The notes below the pieces were generated by a model. The model had not been told where the DNA came from. It worked only from the letters and a program-made list of their open reading frames with translations, and did no database searches. A DNA stretch of 64,000 nt from Alphaproteobacteria bacterium (GTDB lineage Bacteria > Pseudomonadota > Alphaproteobacteria > Rhodospirillales > Magnetospirillaceae): assembly GCA_021325215.1 (NCBI GenBank), contig JAJPHO010000183.1, forward strand, positions 49,163-113,162, given 5' to 3'. Below, one piece after another: positions 55,181-62,846 of the stretch (the stretch's first letter is position 1; each line of letters starts with the position of its first letter). The translations under genes were made by a program, and so were the position numbers.

Positions 55181-56252
55181 CATGTGCGAGCGCAGCGATT
55201 ACTGGATCAGCAGCGACCCTCCCGCCCCGCAGGTGCGGGCGACGGTGGTGATCCCGACCTACAGCGCCGCCGAGACCCTGCCCCGCGCCGTCCAGAGCGC
55301 GCTGGACCAGACCCTGCGCGACATCGAGGTGATCGTCGTCGACGACGCCTCGCCGGACAATTCCTGGGATCTGATCGCCGAGCTGATGCAGGCGGACCCG
55401 CGGATACGCGCGGTGCGCAACAAGACCAACCGCGGCAAGTCGGTCTCGATGAACCGCGCCGTGTCGGTCGCCCGCGGCCGCTGGCTGGCGGTGCTCGATG
55501 CCGACGACTGGTATCATCCGGAACGGCTCGGCGCGCTGATTGCCGAGGGCGAGCGGCGCCATGTCGAGATGGTGGCCGATAACCAGTTCTTCTACGACGC
55601 CCGCGCCGGACAGCTGGTCGGCACCGCCTGGCCCGAGGGACGCAGCTCGTGGAAGCTGACCTTCGATGATTTCCTGCTCGGCTCGAATGCCTATGAGAAC
55701 TTCAATCTCGGCATGCTGAAACCGGTGCTGCGCACCGACTTCATGCGCAATGTCGGGCTCGGCTACGAGGTGACGGCGCGGCAGGGCGAGGATTTCTTCC
55801 ACCTGCTGCAGTTCTATCTGTCGGGCGGCGAGGCCATCGTCTGCGACACGCCCTATTACTATTACACTCAGCCCTACGGTGCGATTTCGCGCGAATGGTC
55901 GCATGCCGAACGGGTGCGCTACGACTTCCAGAACGCCTATGAGATCAACAAGCGCTATCTGCGCGAGGCAGAGCATGTGCTGACCCAGCGCCAGCGCCGG
56001 CGGCTGCTGGCCCGCAACCATGGGCTCAAGGTGCTGGAAAGCTATTTCACCGCCAAGGAAGCCGCCGCCGACCGGCGCTGGCTGCAGGTGCCGGTGGCTC
56101 TGGCCCGGCATCCCGGCTCGATCCTGCATCTGTGCCGGCGTGTCCGCGACAAGCTGCTCCGCGTTCCCGAACCCAACACCATCCCCCGCATCGCGGCCCG
56201 CGCCCGGCGGCGCGACCGCGCCCTCCCGGAGACCCCTAATGCGCAGTACTGA
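55155..56252 (+). CDS. GT2-family glycosyltransferase, sister 2
   Basis: 365 residues from an ATG preceded by GGAGG. It shares the motifs and the overall length of the preceding enzyme (TVVIPTYSAAETLPRAVQSAL, VVDDASPD, AVLDADDWYHPERL, QGEDFFHLLQFYLSGGEA), with identical blocks such as RGRWLAVLDADDWYH and FNLGMLKPV. The Glu-Asp acceptor motif is intact here, unlike Gln-Asp in sister 1. They presumably arose by tandem duplication and add different or consecutive sugars. The stop overlaps the next gene by 14 bp. Confidence 0.92.
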   Translation: MPDSMGGSDMCERSDYWISSDPPAPQVRATVVIPTYSAAETLPRAVQSALDQTLRDIEVIVVDDASPDNSWDLIAELMQADPRIRAVRNKTNRGKSVSMNRAVSVARGRWLAVLDADDWYHPERLGALIAEGERRHVEMVADNQFFYDARAGQLVGTAWPEGRSSWKLTFDDFLLGSNAYENFNLGMLKPVLRTDFMRNVGLGYEVTARQGEDFFHLLQFYLSGGEAIVCDTPYYYYTQPYGAISREWSHAERVRYDFQNAYEINKRYLREAEHVLTQRQRRRLLARNHGLKVLESYFTAKEAAADRRWLQVPVALARHPGSILHLCRRVRDKLLRVPEPNTIPRIAARARRRDRALPETPNAQY

Positions 56253-58473
56253 GGACAATAATTTCACCATCCTGCGCCTCGGCCTGGCGCTGATGGTGGT
56301 GCTCGGCCATTTCAAGGCGTTCGTCGGCATCCTCAGCCCCGACTGGCCGTTCTCCTATGCCGCCACCGCGGTGGAATGCTTCTTCGTCGTGTCGGGCTTT
56401 CTGGTCACCCATTCCTTCGACCGCGATCCCGATCTCGGCCGCTTCTTCATCCGCCGCATCTGCCGCATCTATCCGCTCTATTTCGTGGTGATCGCGGCCC
56501 AATCCTTCGTTCTGGCCGGGCTGGCGCCGGGTGGCGTTTCCGGCAATCTCGCCGCTATGGGCCGCTATCTGGCGGCCAATGCGGTCTTCGCCAATTTCGC
56601 CGACCACGACATCGGCGGCGTGATGAGCGGACTGACCGATCCCAGCCTCAATGCCAGCCTGTGGACCTTGAAGATCGAATTCGGCTTCTACCTGATCCTG
56701 CCCTTCCTGTGGAAAGCCATCCAGCGCTGGGGCCTGGCGGTGGTGGCGGTGCTGTTCGTCGCCTCGGTCGCCTTCCAGCAGGGCATGCTGATGGCGGATC
56801 AGCCGCTGATCGCCAAGCAGCTGCCGGGCCAGCTGCATTACTTCCTGCTCGGCATCCTGGGGTACAAATACCAGCATCTGTTCAAGGTCGACCGCCGTCT
56901 CGGCCTCGCCGCCGCGGTACTGTCGGGCGTGGCGATGACCCTGCTGATGCATGCGCATACGCCGGCAATCTATCCGCTGGTGGTCGCCGCTTTCGTCATG
57001 TTTGTCGCCTTCTCCGCGCCGCGCGTGCGAATGACGCTCGACATCTCCTATGGCGTCTATCTGCTGCATGCGCCGATCATCCAGCTCTCCCTGCTGTTCG
57101 GCCTTTACCGGCCGGGCTGGGACGGTGTGGCGCTGACCGTCGGCACGGTGCTGCTGCTGGCGGCCGTCGCCGAACGCTTCGTCGAGGCACCCGGCATCGC
57201 CTTCGGCCGCCTGTTGGCCAGGCGGGCCGGCACGCCGCCGAAGAAGCCGGACCCGGACGGCAAGCTGACCGTCGTGGTGCTCAATGATTTCTGCCATGTC
57301 CAGGGCGGCGCCTCGAAAGTGGCGATCGACGAGGCGGTCGGCCTGGCCAATCAAGGCGTCGATGTGATCTTCGTCGGCGCGGTCGGGCCCATCTGCGACG
57401 AGCTGGCCCAGGCGCCGCTGCGGGTCGAATGCCTCGACCAGGCCCAGCTGCTCGATGTCGGCAAGCGTCCGTCGGTGGTGCTGCAGGGCCTGTGGAACAC
57501 CAAGGCCGCGTCCCGGGTGCGATCCATCCTGGCCGATCTGTCGCCGGCACGGACGGTGGTGCATCTGCACGGCTACACCAAGGCGCTGACCACCAGCCCG
57601 GTGCGCGCCGCGCAGCGCCTGGGTTTCCAGGTGGTCTGCACGCTGCATGATTTCTTCGCCGCCTGCCCCAACGGCGCCTTCTTCGATTATGGCCGCGCCA
57701 TGCCTTGCCCGCGCAAGGCCCTGTCGCTGGGCTGCGTCGCCGCCCGCTGCGACAAGCGCGCCTATGCCCATAAGCTGTTCCGGGTGGTGCGCGGCTATCT
57801 GCAACGCCTGCTGGGCCACTTCCCGGCGGCGGTCGAGCATTACATCTCGCTGTCCGAGCGCTCCGCCGCGATCTTGGCGCCCTATCTGCCCAAGCGCGCC
57901 CATATGCACAAACTGGCCAATGTGGTCGGCGTGGCCGAGCGGCCCCGGGTGGCGGTGGACCGCAATGACCGCATCCTCTATGTCGGCCGGCTCGACGAGG
58001 AGAAGGGCGTGCGGCTGCTGGCCCAGGCGGCGAAGAAGCTGCGCGTGCCGGTAACCTTCGTCGGCGACGGCCCTCTGCGCGCCGAGATCGAAGCGATGCC
58101 CGGCGCGACGGTAACCGGCTGGGTCACCCCCGAACAGGTGCAGGATTATCTCGACGCGGCGCGCTGCCTGGTGTTCCCCAGCCTGTGGTACGAGACCTAC
58201 GGCCTGACGGTCGCCGAAGCGGCCGCGCGCGGTGTGCCCTCGATCGTCAGCGACATCTCGGCCGCCGCCGAGCGCATCGAGGATGGCGTCACCGGCTGGC
58301 GCTTCAAGAGCGGCGACGCCGACGACCTGGCCCGCTGCCTGGCCCTGACCACCGACGATTCCGCCATCGGCATGGCCGGCGCGAAAGCCTATTTCCGCTA
58401 TTGGAGCGACGCCCAGACGCTGGACACCCATGCGTCCGGGCTGTTGTCGATCTATCGCAGCGCGCTGACTTAG
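56239..58473 (+). CDS. Acyltransferase-3 / GT4 glycosyltransferase fusion
   Basis: 744 residues from ATG 56239 (GGAG seven bases upstream). Residues 1-335 are an OafA-type membrane acyltransferase: FTILRLGLALMVVLGHFKAF with the catalytic His, FFVVSGFLVTHSF, and about ten TM helices ending with ISYGVYLLHAP. After a short basic, Pro-rich linker (about 336-350) a full GT4 enzyme follows: VVVLNDFCHVQGGASKVA, LYVGRLDEEKGVRLL, SLWYETYGLTVAEAAARG. No stop or restart lies between them. The product would acetylate and glycosylate the same lipid-linked intermediate at the membrane. Confidence 0.9.
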   Translation: MRSTEDNNFTILRLGLALMVVLGHFKAFVGILSPDWPFSYAATAVECFFVVSGFLVTHSFDRDPDLGRFFIRRICRIYPLYFVVIAAQSFVLAGLAPGGVSGNLAAMGRYLAANAVFANFADHDIGGVMSGLTDPSLNASLWTLKIEFGFYLILPFLWKAIQRWGLAVVAVLFVASVAFQQGMLMADQPLIAKQLPGQLHYFLLGILGYKYQHLFKVDRRLGLAAAVLSGVAMTLLMHAHTPAIYPLVVAAFVMFVAFSAPRVRMTLDISYGVYLLHAPIIQLSLLFGLYRPGWDGVALTVGTVLLLAAVAERFVEAPGIAFGRLLARRAGTPPKKPDPDGKLTVVVLNDFCHVQGGASKVAIDEAVGLANQGVDVIFVGAVGPICDELAQAPLRVECLDQAQLLDVGKRPSVVLQGLWNTKAASRVRSILADLSPARTVVHLHGYTKALTTSPVRAAQRLGFQVVCTLHDFFAACPNGAFFDYGRAMPCPRKALSLGCVAARCDKRAYAHKLFRVVRGYLQRLLGHFPAAVEHYISLSERSAAILAPYLPKRAHMHKLANVVGVAERPRVAVDRNDRILYVGRLDEEKGVRLLAQAAKKLRVPVTFVGDGPLRAEIEAMPGATVTGWVTPEQVQDYLDAARCLVFPSLWYETYGLTVAEAAARGVPSIVSDISAAAERIEDGVTGWRFKSGDADDLARCLALTTDDSAIGMAGAKAYFRYWSDAQTLDTHASGLLSIYRSALT

Positions 58474-58519
58474 AGCGGTTTGCGATCCCTTGGAATCGCA
58501 TACTGCTCACGGCGCCGAC
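58473..58519 (-). repeat. 47-bp dispersed repeat, copy B
   Basis: Inverted copy of 22310-22356 with one mismatch, beginning at the last base of the fusion gene stop codon. The internal stem TGCGAT...ATCGCA is retained. The remaining 60 bp to the pyruvyltransferase stop at 58581 is GC-rich and can form a stem (GGCGCCGACGGGCGCC); it may end transcription from both sides. Confidence 0.85.
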
Positions 58520-58580
58520 GGGCGCCGCGCCGGTCGTCCGGCGAAAACGCTGAGCCGGAGGCGATGCGTCATATAGGACT

Positions 58581-59558
58581 CTAGCGCACTGCCCCCACCA
58601 GCGCCGCGGCGGGCTCTCCGACCACGAACTGGCTCTTCCACTCGGCGATCGCTTCGACCGGGAGTTTGAGCGAGGTCGGCACGGGGTCGAGAATCCAGCG
58701 CTCCACCGCCTCGATATCGGTGCGCGAGGCGATCGGCAGGTTGGTCGAGATGCTGATCTCGGCGGCGCGGTTGTCGACCGGAATGATCAAAGCGCGGCGG
58801 CGGTGCTGCAGGGCGCGGATGCCGCCATGCAGGCGGGCGCCGACGAAGTCGACGTCGACCTCTTCCAGCAGCCGGTCATATTCCTTCACCTCGGGCGGGA
58901 TCGGCACGAAGCCGGTGACGCCGATGTCATGCAGGTACTGGGTGTCCTGCGCCTGCTGCGGCCAGAAATAGACCGTTTCGTAATGGCGCTGCAGCAGGTT
59001 GAAGACGGCGCGGTCATGCTCGGGCGCCGGGCGGTAATAGGTCACCGCGAACACCGCATGGCGCGCCTTGCGCACCGGGATCTGCTGGCAGCGCTGGCGG
59101 TCCAGCATCAACATGGTCGGGCATGCCGTATAGACCACATTGGGGATCACTTCGCGCAGATGCTCGTAGGTGTGCAGGTCGCGCACCGAATGCAGCAGGG
59201 TCGGCGACAGCACCGAGCGGAAGAACAGGCGGGTGGCGAAATCGGCCGGCCCGCCATATTGCTGCCAGCCGACGCCGAGCAGCACGACATTGCGCCACGC
59301 CATGTAATCGAGCGGCGTGATGCGCCAATTGCCGCGAACCAGCATATGCGACTTCAGGATGTTGGTGCCGCCGACGATCGAGAAGGCCGCGCGCCGGCCC
59401 GCCGAGATTTCGGCCAGGCTGGCGCGCCGATGGGTCGGGGTCTGCACATAATCGGCATCGGGAAACAGCGGGCGAACCGCCTCCCACACCGCGTCCATGA
59501 TGAAATGGTCACCCAGATTGTCACTTTCGATGCCGGTGTCGAACATATTGATCAGCAT
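58581..59558 (-). CDS. Polysaccharide pyruvyltransferase family protein
   Basis: 325 residues. The family opening is present (FDTGIESDNLGDHFIMDAV), as are the central FSIVGGTNIL and the C-terminal FVGARLHGGIRALQHRRRALII, whose His/Arg lie in the PEP-binding region. It would put a pyruvyl ketal on a sugar of the repeat unit, adding negative charge. I take the ATG at 59558 because GGGAG is just upstream; it overlaps the HAD gene by 7 bp. Last gene of the minus-strand operon. Confidence 0.88.
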   Translation of the reverse strand: MLINMFDTGIESDNLGDHFIMDAVWEAVRPLFPDADYVQTPTHRRASLAEISAGRRAAFSIVGGTNILKSHMLVRGNWRITPLDYMAWRNVVLLGVGWQQYGGPADFATRLFFRSVLSPTLLHSVRDLHTYEHLREVIPNVVYTACPTMLMLDRQRCQQIPVRKARHAVFAVTYYRPAPEHDRAVFNLLQRHYETVYFWPQQAQDTQYLHDIGVTGFVPIPPEVKEYDRLLEEVDVDFVGARLHGGIRALQHRRRALIIPVDNRAAEISISTNLPIASRTDIEAVERWILDPVPTSLKLPVEAIAEWKSQFVVGEPAAALVGAVR

Positions 59559-60283
59559 CCGCTCCCCGCTCCCATGTTCACTCTTGCAAGAATTTCCTGG
59601 CCGCGGGCTCCGGGCAGCAGCGTGATCCCCTGCGGCTGCAGCCGGAGGGCCATGACGCGGCGCTCCTCTTCCTTGCCGAACCAATAGACCGTGTGCGACC
59701 GCAGGATCAGCGGCAGGTCCTCGGCATGGTCGGTGAAGAACAAGATCGGCCGGCCGCCCAGGCCGCGGCGTTCGAGATAAGTGAGCACCGCATCGCGCTT
59801 GCGCACGCCGACGGTGCTGGGCGACCCCTGTTCCCGCAGCCTCGGCGTCGCCAGCACATGACGGAACCCCAGGCTGCGCCCCAGCGCCTCGGCGTAATCG
59901 GCGGCGGCGGCGGTCGCCAGCACGGCCTCCAGACGGCCGGTGGCGACCGCCGCGAGCACGCCGGCCAGTTCGGGCCGGATCAGGCGGGACAGACGGGTGG
60001 CGAGGTCTCGTTCGGCGGCGCCGTCATCGCCGCGCACGGCATCCTGCCACAGACGCTGCAGGCGCCATTTCAGACTCTCATGGCTGATGATGCCGGCCTT
60101 GCGCGCCACCAGGGTGCGGATCGCCAGCAGGGAAACGGCGGCCCTGCGCCACAACGGCAGATGCGGGAACCGGGCACGCACCATGGCCATCGCCCAGATG
60201 GGGAAGGAATTGACCGGGAGGATGGTGCCGTCGAGGTCGAACACGACCACCCCGTTGCGGGGCCCGACGGTGCCCTTAGGCAT
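59552..60283 (-). CDS. HAD-family phosphatase (HAD-IB like)
   Basis: 243 residues. Motif I is VVFDLDGTIL, with both catalytic Asp residues. Motif II lies around LATAAAADY, motif III Lys in VRKRDAV and motif IV in FFTDHAEDLPL. The helical cap between motifs I and II is typical of the phosphoserine phosphatase-like branch. It overlaps the phosphoribosyltransferase gene by 8 bp. In that pairing the expected substrate is a 5-phosphoribosyl group just transferred to a glycan. Confidence 0.9.
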   Translation of the reverse strand: MPKGTVGPRNGVVVFDLDGTILPVNSFPIWAMAMVRARFPHLPLWRRAAVSLLAIRTLVARKAGIISHESLKWRLQRLWQDAVRGDDGAAERDLATRLSRLIRPELAGVLAAVATGRLEAVLATAAAADYAEALGRSLGFRHVLATPRLREQGSPSTVGVRKRDAVLTYLERRGLGGRPILFFTDHAEDLPLILRSHTVYWFGKEEERRVMALRLQPQGITLLPGARGQEILARVNMGAGSGC

Positions 60284-60890
60284 CGAGAGACCAGGGAAAG
60301 CGGCAAAGCTGCCGGCTGAACAGAGTATAGCGCGGCGTCGCCCACGGCCGGGCGGTGGTCACCGTGATCACCGCCGAGCGGATCAGCCCGCCCGGGGCGC
60401 GATGGCTGACCGCGTCCAGCACCAGCGACAGGGTCGCGCCGGTGTCCACCGCGTCATCCACCACCACGATCGAAGGATTGGGCCCCGCTTCGCGCAGCCA
60501 ATCGTCGAGAATGTCCAGTTCGCCCTGGTCGAAGCTGTAATTCTCCGGCCGGGCGCGCTTGGGTTTCTTGGTCAGCATCGCGTGTTCGATCACCCGCAGC
60601 TTGTCGACCACCGGCCGCGGCAGGCTGGAGACGATCTTCTTCACCGCGCTGAATTTGGACTTGGCGGCGGACGAGGGGCGGCGGCAGGTCAGCGACATCA
60701 CCGGCACCGTGAAATCGACCGCCTTGGCCATCGATTCGGCGACATAGAGGCCGCCGGTGCGGATGCCGATCAGGGCGTCGGGCCAGCCATCCTGCACGAC
60801 CAGCTGCATCAGGGCGGCGCAGGCCTCGTCGAAGGAGTCGCGGTCGAAGGTGACCACGTCCCGCTGCTTCAGGTTCGGACTGTTCTGCAT
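60276..60890 (-). CDS. Phosphoribosyltransferase-domain protein, possible glycan ribosylation enzyme
   Basis: 204 residues. The type I PRTase signature VVVDDAVDTGATL binds the ribose-phosphate of PRPP; the upstream loop IGIRTGGLYVAESMAK fits the pyrophosphate loop. It has a lengthened, basic middle region (AMLTKKPKRARPENYSFDQG) compared with purine salvage enzymes. A GGAGG site precedes the ATG. The surrounding genes are Wzy, a HAD phosphatase and a pyruvyltransferase, all overlapping, so a glycan acceptor is more likely than a base. A purine PRTase is the alternative. Confidence 0.82.
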   Translation of the reverse strand: MQNSPNLKQRDVVTFDRDSFDEACAALMQLVVQDGWPDALIGIRTGGLYVAESMAKAVDFTVPVMSLTCRRPSSAAKSKFSAVKKIVSSLPRPVVDKLRVIEHAMLTKKPKRARPENYSFDQGELDILDDWLREAGPNPSIVVVDDAVDTGATLSLVLDAVSHRAPGGLIRSAVITVTTARPWATPRYTLFSRQLCRFPWSLDA

Positions 60891-62206
60891 GATGCCTCCG
60901 CCGACGGAATGGTGCTGACTTTCGTTTCACGCCACAGCACACCGACCGCTGCGCCGAGGAACAGGGATGCCGACTGGTCTTCCACCACCGACAGGACCGT
61001 GCCGTATCCAAACGCAAAAGCGAGGACGCCCAGCGCCGGCGTCACCCGGTCGACCGAGCCGGTGACCGGCCGCAGCGCCAGGACGCTGACGAGGCCGACA
61101 TAAAGGATCGCGAACACGCCGAAATAGCCGTACAGCAGCACCGCGATATTGTCGGACGGATTGAAGCTGTTGGGGGCGTAGAGGCGCTGCGGACCGCCGA
61201 TGCCGCCTAAGCCCACGCCGAACCACAGCATCTGATGATGGGTGATCCATTGCCAGGCGTCCGGCCAGGTATAGGCGATGCGCAGATAGATCGATTCGGT
61301 GCTGAACACGCCGGCGCCATGCTCCATATGCAGGCCGAGGGTCAGCAGCGGCAGGCCGACCGCCAGAATGACGAAGGCCACGAAAGCCATCCGCAGCCGC
61401 GCCGGCTGGCGTTCGGGCTGGATGCACAGGATGCCGAGGACCGGGATCATCGCGACGATCGAGCCCTTCTGGGTGGTCATGATCACCGCGGCGACGGCCA
61501 TCAGCGCCATCAGCATCTTCAGCAGCGCATGTCTCAGCTTGTGCATCAGCACGATGGTCAGGCAGGGCAGGATCGCCGCCACCGCGATCGAGCTGCGGGT
61601 GAAGCCGGCGACACGCTTGGCCAGCGGATCGGTGATCTCCCAATCCTTGGACACGTCGACATTGAGATCGCCGATCACCGTCTTGATGCCGGTCCAGACG
61701 AAGGTCACGCCGGCCTTTTCCAGACAGACGCCGAACACGATCAAAAGCCACAAAAAGGCCAGCCAGCGCGTCATGCGCCGGCCGGGCGCGATCAGCAGGC
61801 CGGCGGCGAAGAAGCCGAACAGCAGGTTGATCAGCACCTTGGCGCCATAAACCGCACCTTTCGGGCTGCCCACCGTGCCGATCAGCACCATGGCGTGGAA
61901 GGCCATCACCGCCGCCCACACCACGAAGCCGGCATGGAGCTGCAGGCGCAGCGACTGCGATGCCGCCAGGAAGAACAGGGGCGCCACGATCAGCGCGTCA
62001 CGCACCAGGATCAGGCTGTCCTTGCCCGCCAGGAAGAGGCCATAGCGAATCGGCGCCTCCAGCGAATAGATGGACAGATAGACCGCCATGCAGACGGTGA
62101 AGAAAGCGGCGAAGGACGGGCTGTCGATATTGCTGCCCGCGACCGTTTCCGACCGGATGAAGCGCCTGCTCAGGGCAGCGCCGGAGAGTGTCCCGCTATA
62201 TGCCAT
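60869..62206 (-). CDS. wzy: O-antigen ligase/polymerase-like membrane protein (Wzy)
   Basis: 445 residues, about 10 to 12 TM segments, with a large periplasmic loop between two late helices (about residues 315-350, HMEHGAGVFSTESIYLRIAYTW, WFGVGLGGIGG), the arrangement of the Wzy_C superfamily. It would join repeat units in the periplasm. It heads the minus-strand operon; the phosphoribosyltransferase start lies 22 bp inside its 3' end. Assignment as polymerase rather than ligase rests on the Wzx/Wza/Wzz-type context. Confidence 0.82.
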   Translation of the reverse strand: MAYSGTLSGAALSRRFIRSETVAGSNIDSPSFAAFFTVCMAVYLSIYSLEAPIRYGLFLAGKDSLILVRDALIVAPLFFLAASQSLRLQLHAGFVVWAAVMAFHAMVLIGTVGSPKGAVYGAKVLINLLFGFFAAGLLIAPGRRMTRWLAFLWLLIVFGVCLEKAGVTFVWTGIKTVIGDLNVDVSKDWEITDPLAKRVAGFTRSSIAVAAILPCLTIVLMHKLRHALLKMLMALMAVAAVIMTTQKGSIVAMIPVLGILCIQPERQPARLRMAFVAFVILAVGLPLLTLGLHMEHGAGVFSTESIYLRIAYTWPDAWQWITHHQMLWFGVGLGGIGGPQRLYAPNSFNPSDNIAVLLYGYFGVFAILYVGLVSVLALRPVTGSVDRVTPALGVLAFAFGYGTVLSVVEDQSASLFLGAAVGVLWRETKVSTIPSAEASCRTVRT

Positions 62207-62317
62207 GAGGTTAAAAAACCACGGCCACCCGGTTCCTTGTTGTGACCTTTAAAGGATCGCAAGACGGCCGGACAACGCTGTCACGGCGATCACCGCATTG
62301 CCCCGGAAAGCCCGGTC

Positions 62318-62497
62318 TCAGCGGGATTCGTCGATCAGGTCGATGAATACGCTGTCCATCGCCCCGCCGATGCAGCTGGGGCCCAATTTGGGAAGGATCT
62401 CGTCGATGCGCACGGCATCCGGGCGCTGAAGGCGAATACCCGCGGACGGCCGGCGGCGCAATATCTCAGCCAGGCGTCGTAGAGCAGAAGTATCCAT
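62318..62497 (-). CDS. Small hypothetical protein, 59 aa
   Basis: ATG at 62497 follows GGAGA with six bases and opens 59 codons: a basic helical N-terminus (ALRRLAEILRRRP) and a more acidic second half (RIDEILPKLG, FIDLIDESR). No signal or membrane segment. It begins inside the 3' end of the 72-residue ORF, overlapping it by 32 bp in another frame. Unknown function; the good ribosome-binding site is the main support. Confidence 0.5.
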   Translation of the reverse strand: MDTSALRRLAEILRRRPSAGIRLQRPDAVRIDEILPKLGPSCIGGAMDSVFIDLIDESR

Positions 62498-62684
62498 AGA
62501 CAGTCTCCGGCGAGTCGCCGCGGAATTTCTCGCGGCCGTTCACCGTCACGTAGAAGCAACCGTCATACTGCGAATAGGCCAATTCCTTGACGCCCCCGCT
62601 GCTGGTCTTGCGGGACATGAGCGCCACCTCGTCATAAAGATCTCCGTGGCGTTTCACATGGCGCACCAACTGTTCGTCCAGCAT
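62466..62684 (-). CDS. Small hypothetical protein, 72 aa
   Basis: 72 residues. The sequence looks like a real soluble protein: a charged N-terminal helix (EQLVRHVKRHGDLYDEV) followed by beta-like strands (GCFYVTVNGREKF) and an acidic turn with two Cys overall. No known family recognised. Upstream site is weak. It would be the first of two overlapping small genes between wzy and the chemoreceptor. The 162-bp region further upstream (62685-62846) is shared with the divergent chemoreceptor and shows no other gene. Confidence 0.5.
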   Translation of the reverse strand: MLDEQLVRHVKRHGDLYDEVALMSRKTSSGGVKELAYSQYDGCFYVTVNGREKFRGDSPETVYGYFCSTTPG

Positions 62685-62846
62685 CCTGTAAGCCCTGTTT
62701 TTTTAAGATTCGCGTCGTTAACGCCGCGTTTTCCCGTAAAGGCACGGTAGGAAAACCGCGGTTCATATTCCCGCAACAAGGTTGTGAGATTTCTGTTGTT
62801 ACGGCCGGCTGGGGAGTCTTGCCGTAAAAAATGGGGGAGATTTGCC

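Noticed and set aside
56236..58431. 731-codon minus-strand ORF opposite the acyltransferase-GT4 fusion
   Set aside because: Antisense; the plus-strand product has full domain motifs.
62801..62830. Flagellar sigma-28 promoter for the chemoreceptor (GCCGTAAA)
   Set aside because: The -10-like element occurs but no TAAA -35 box lies at the right distance.
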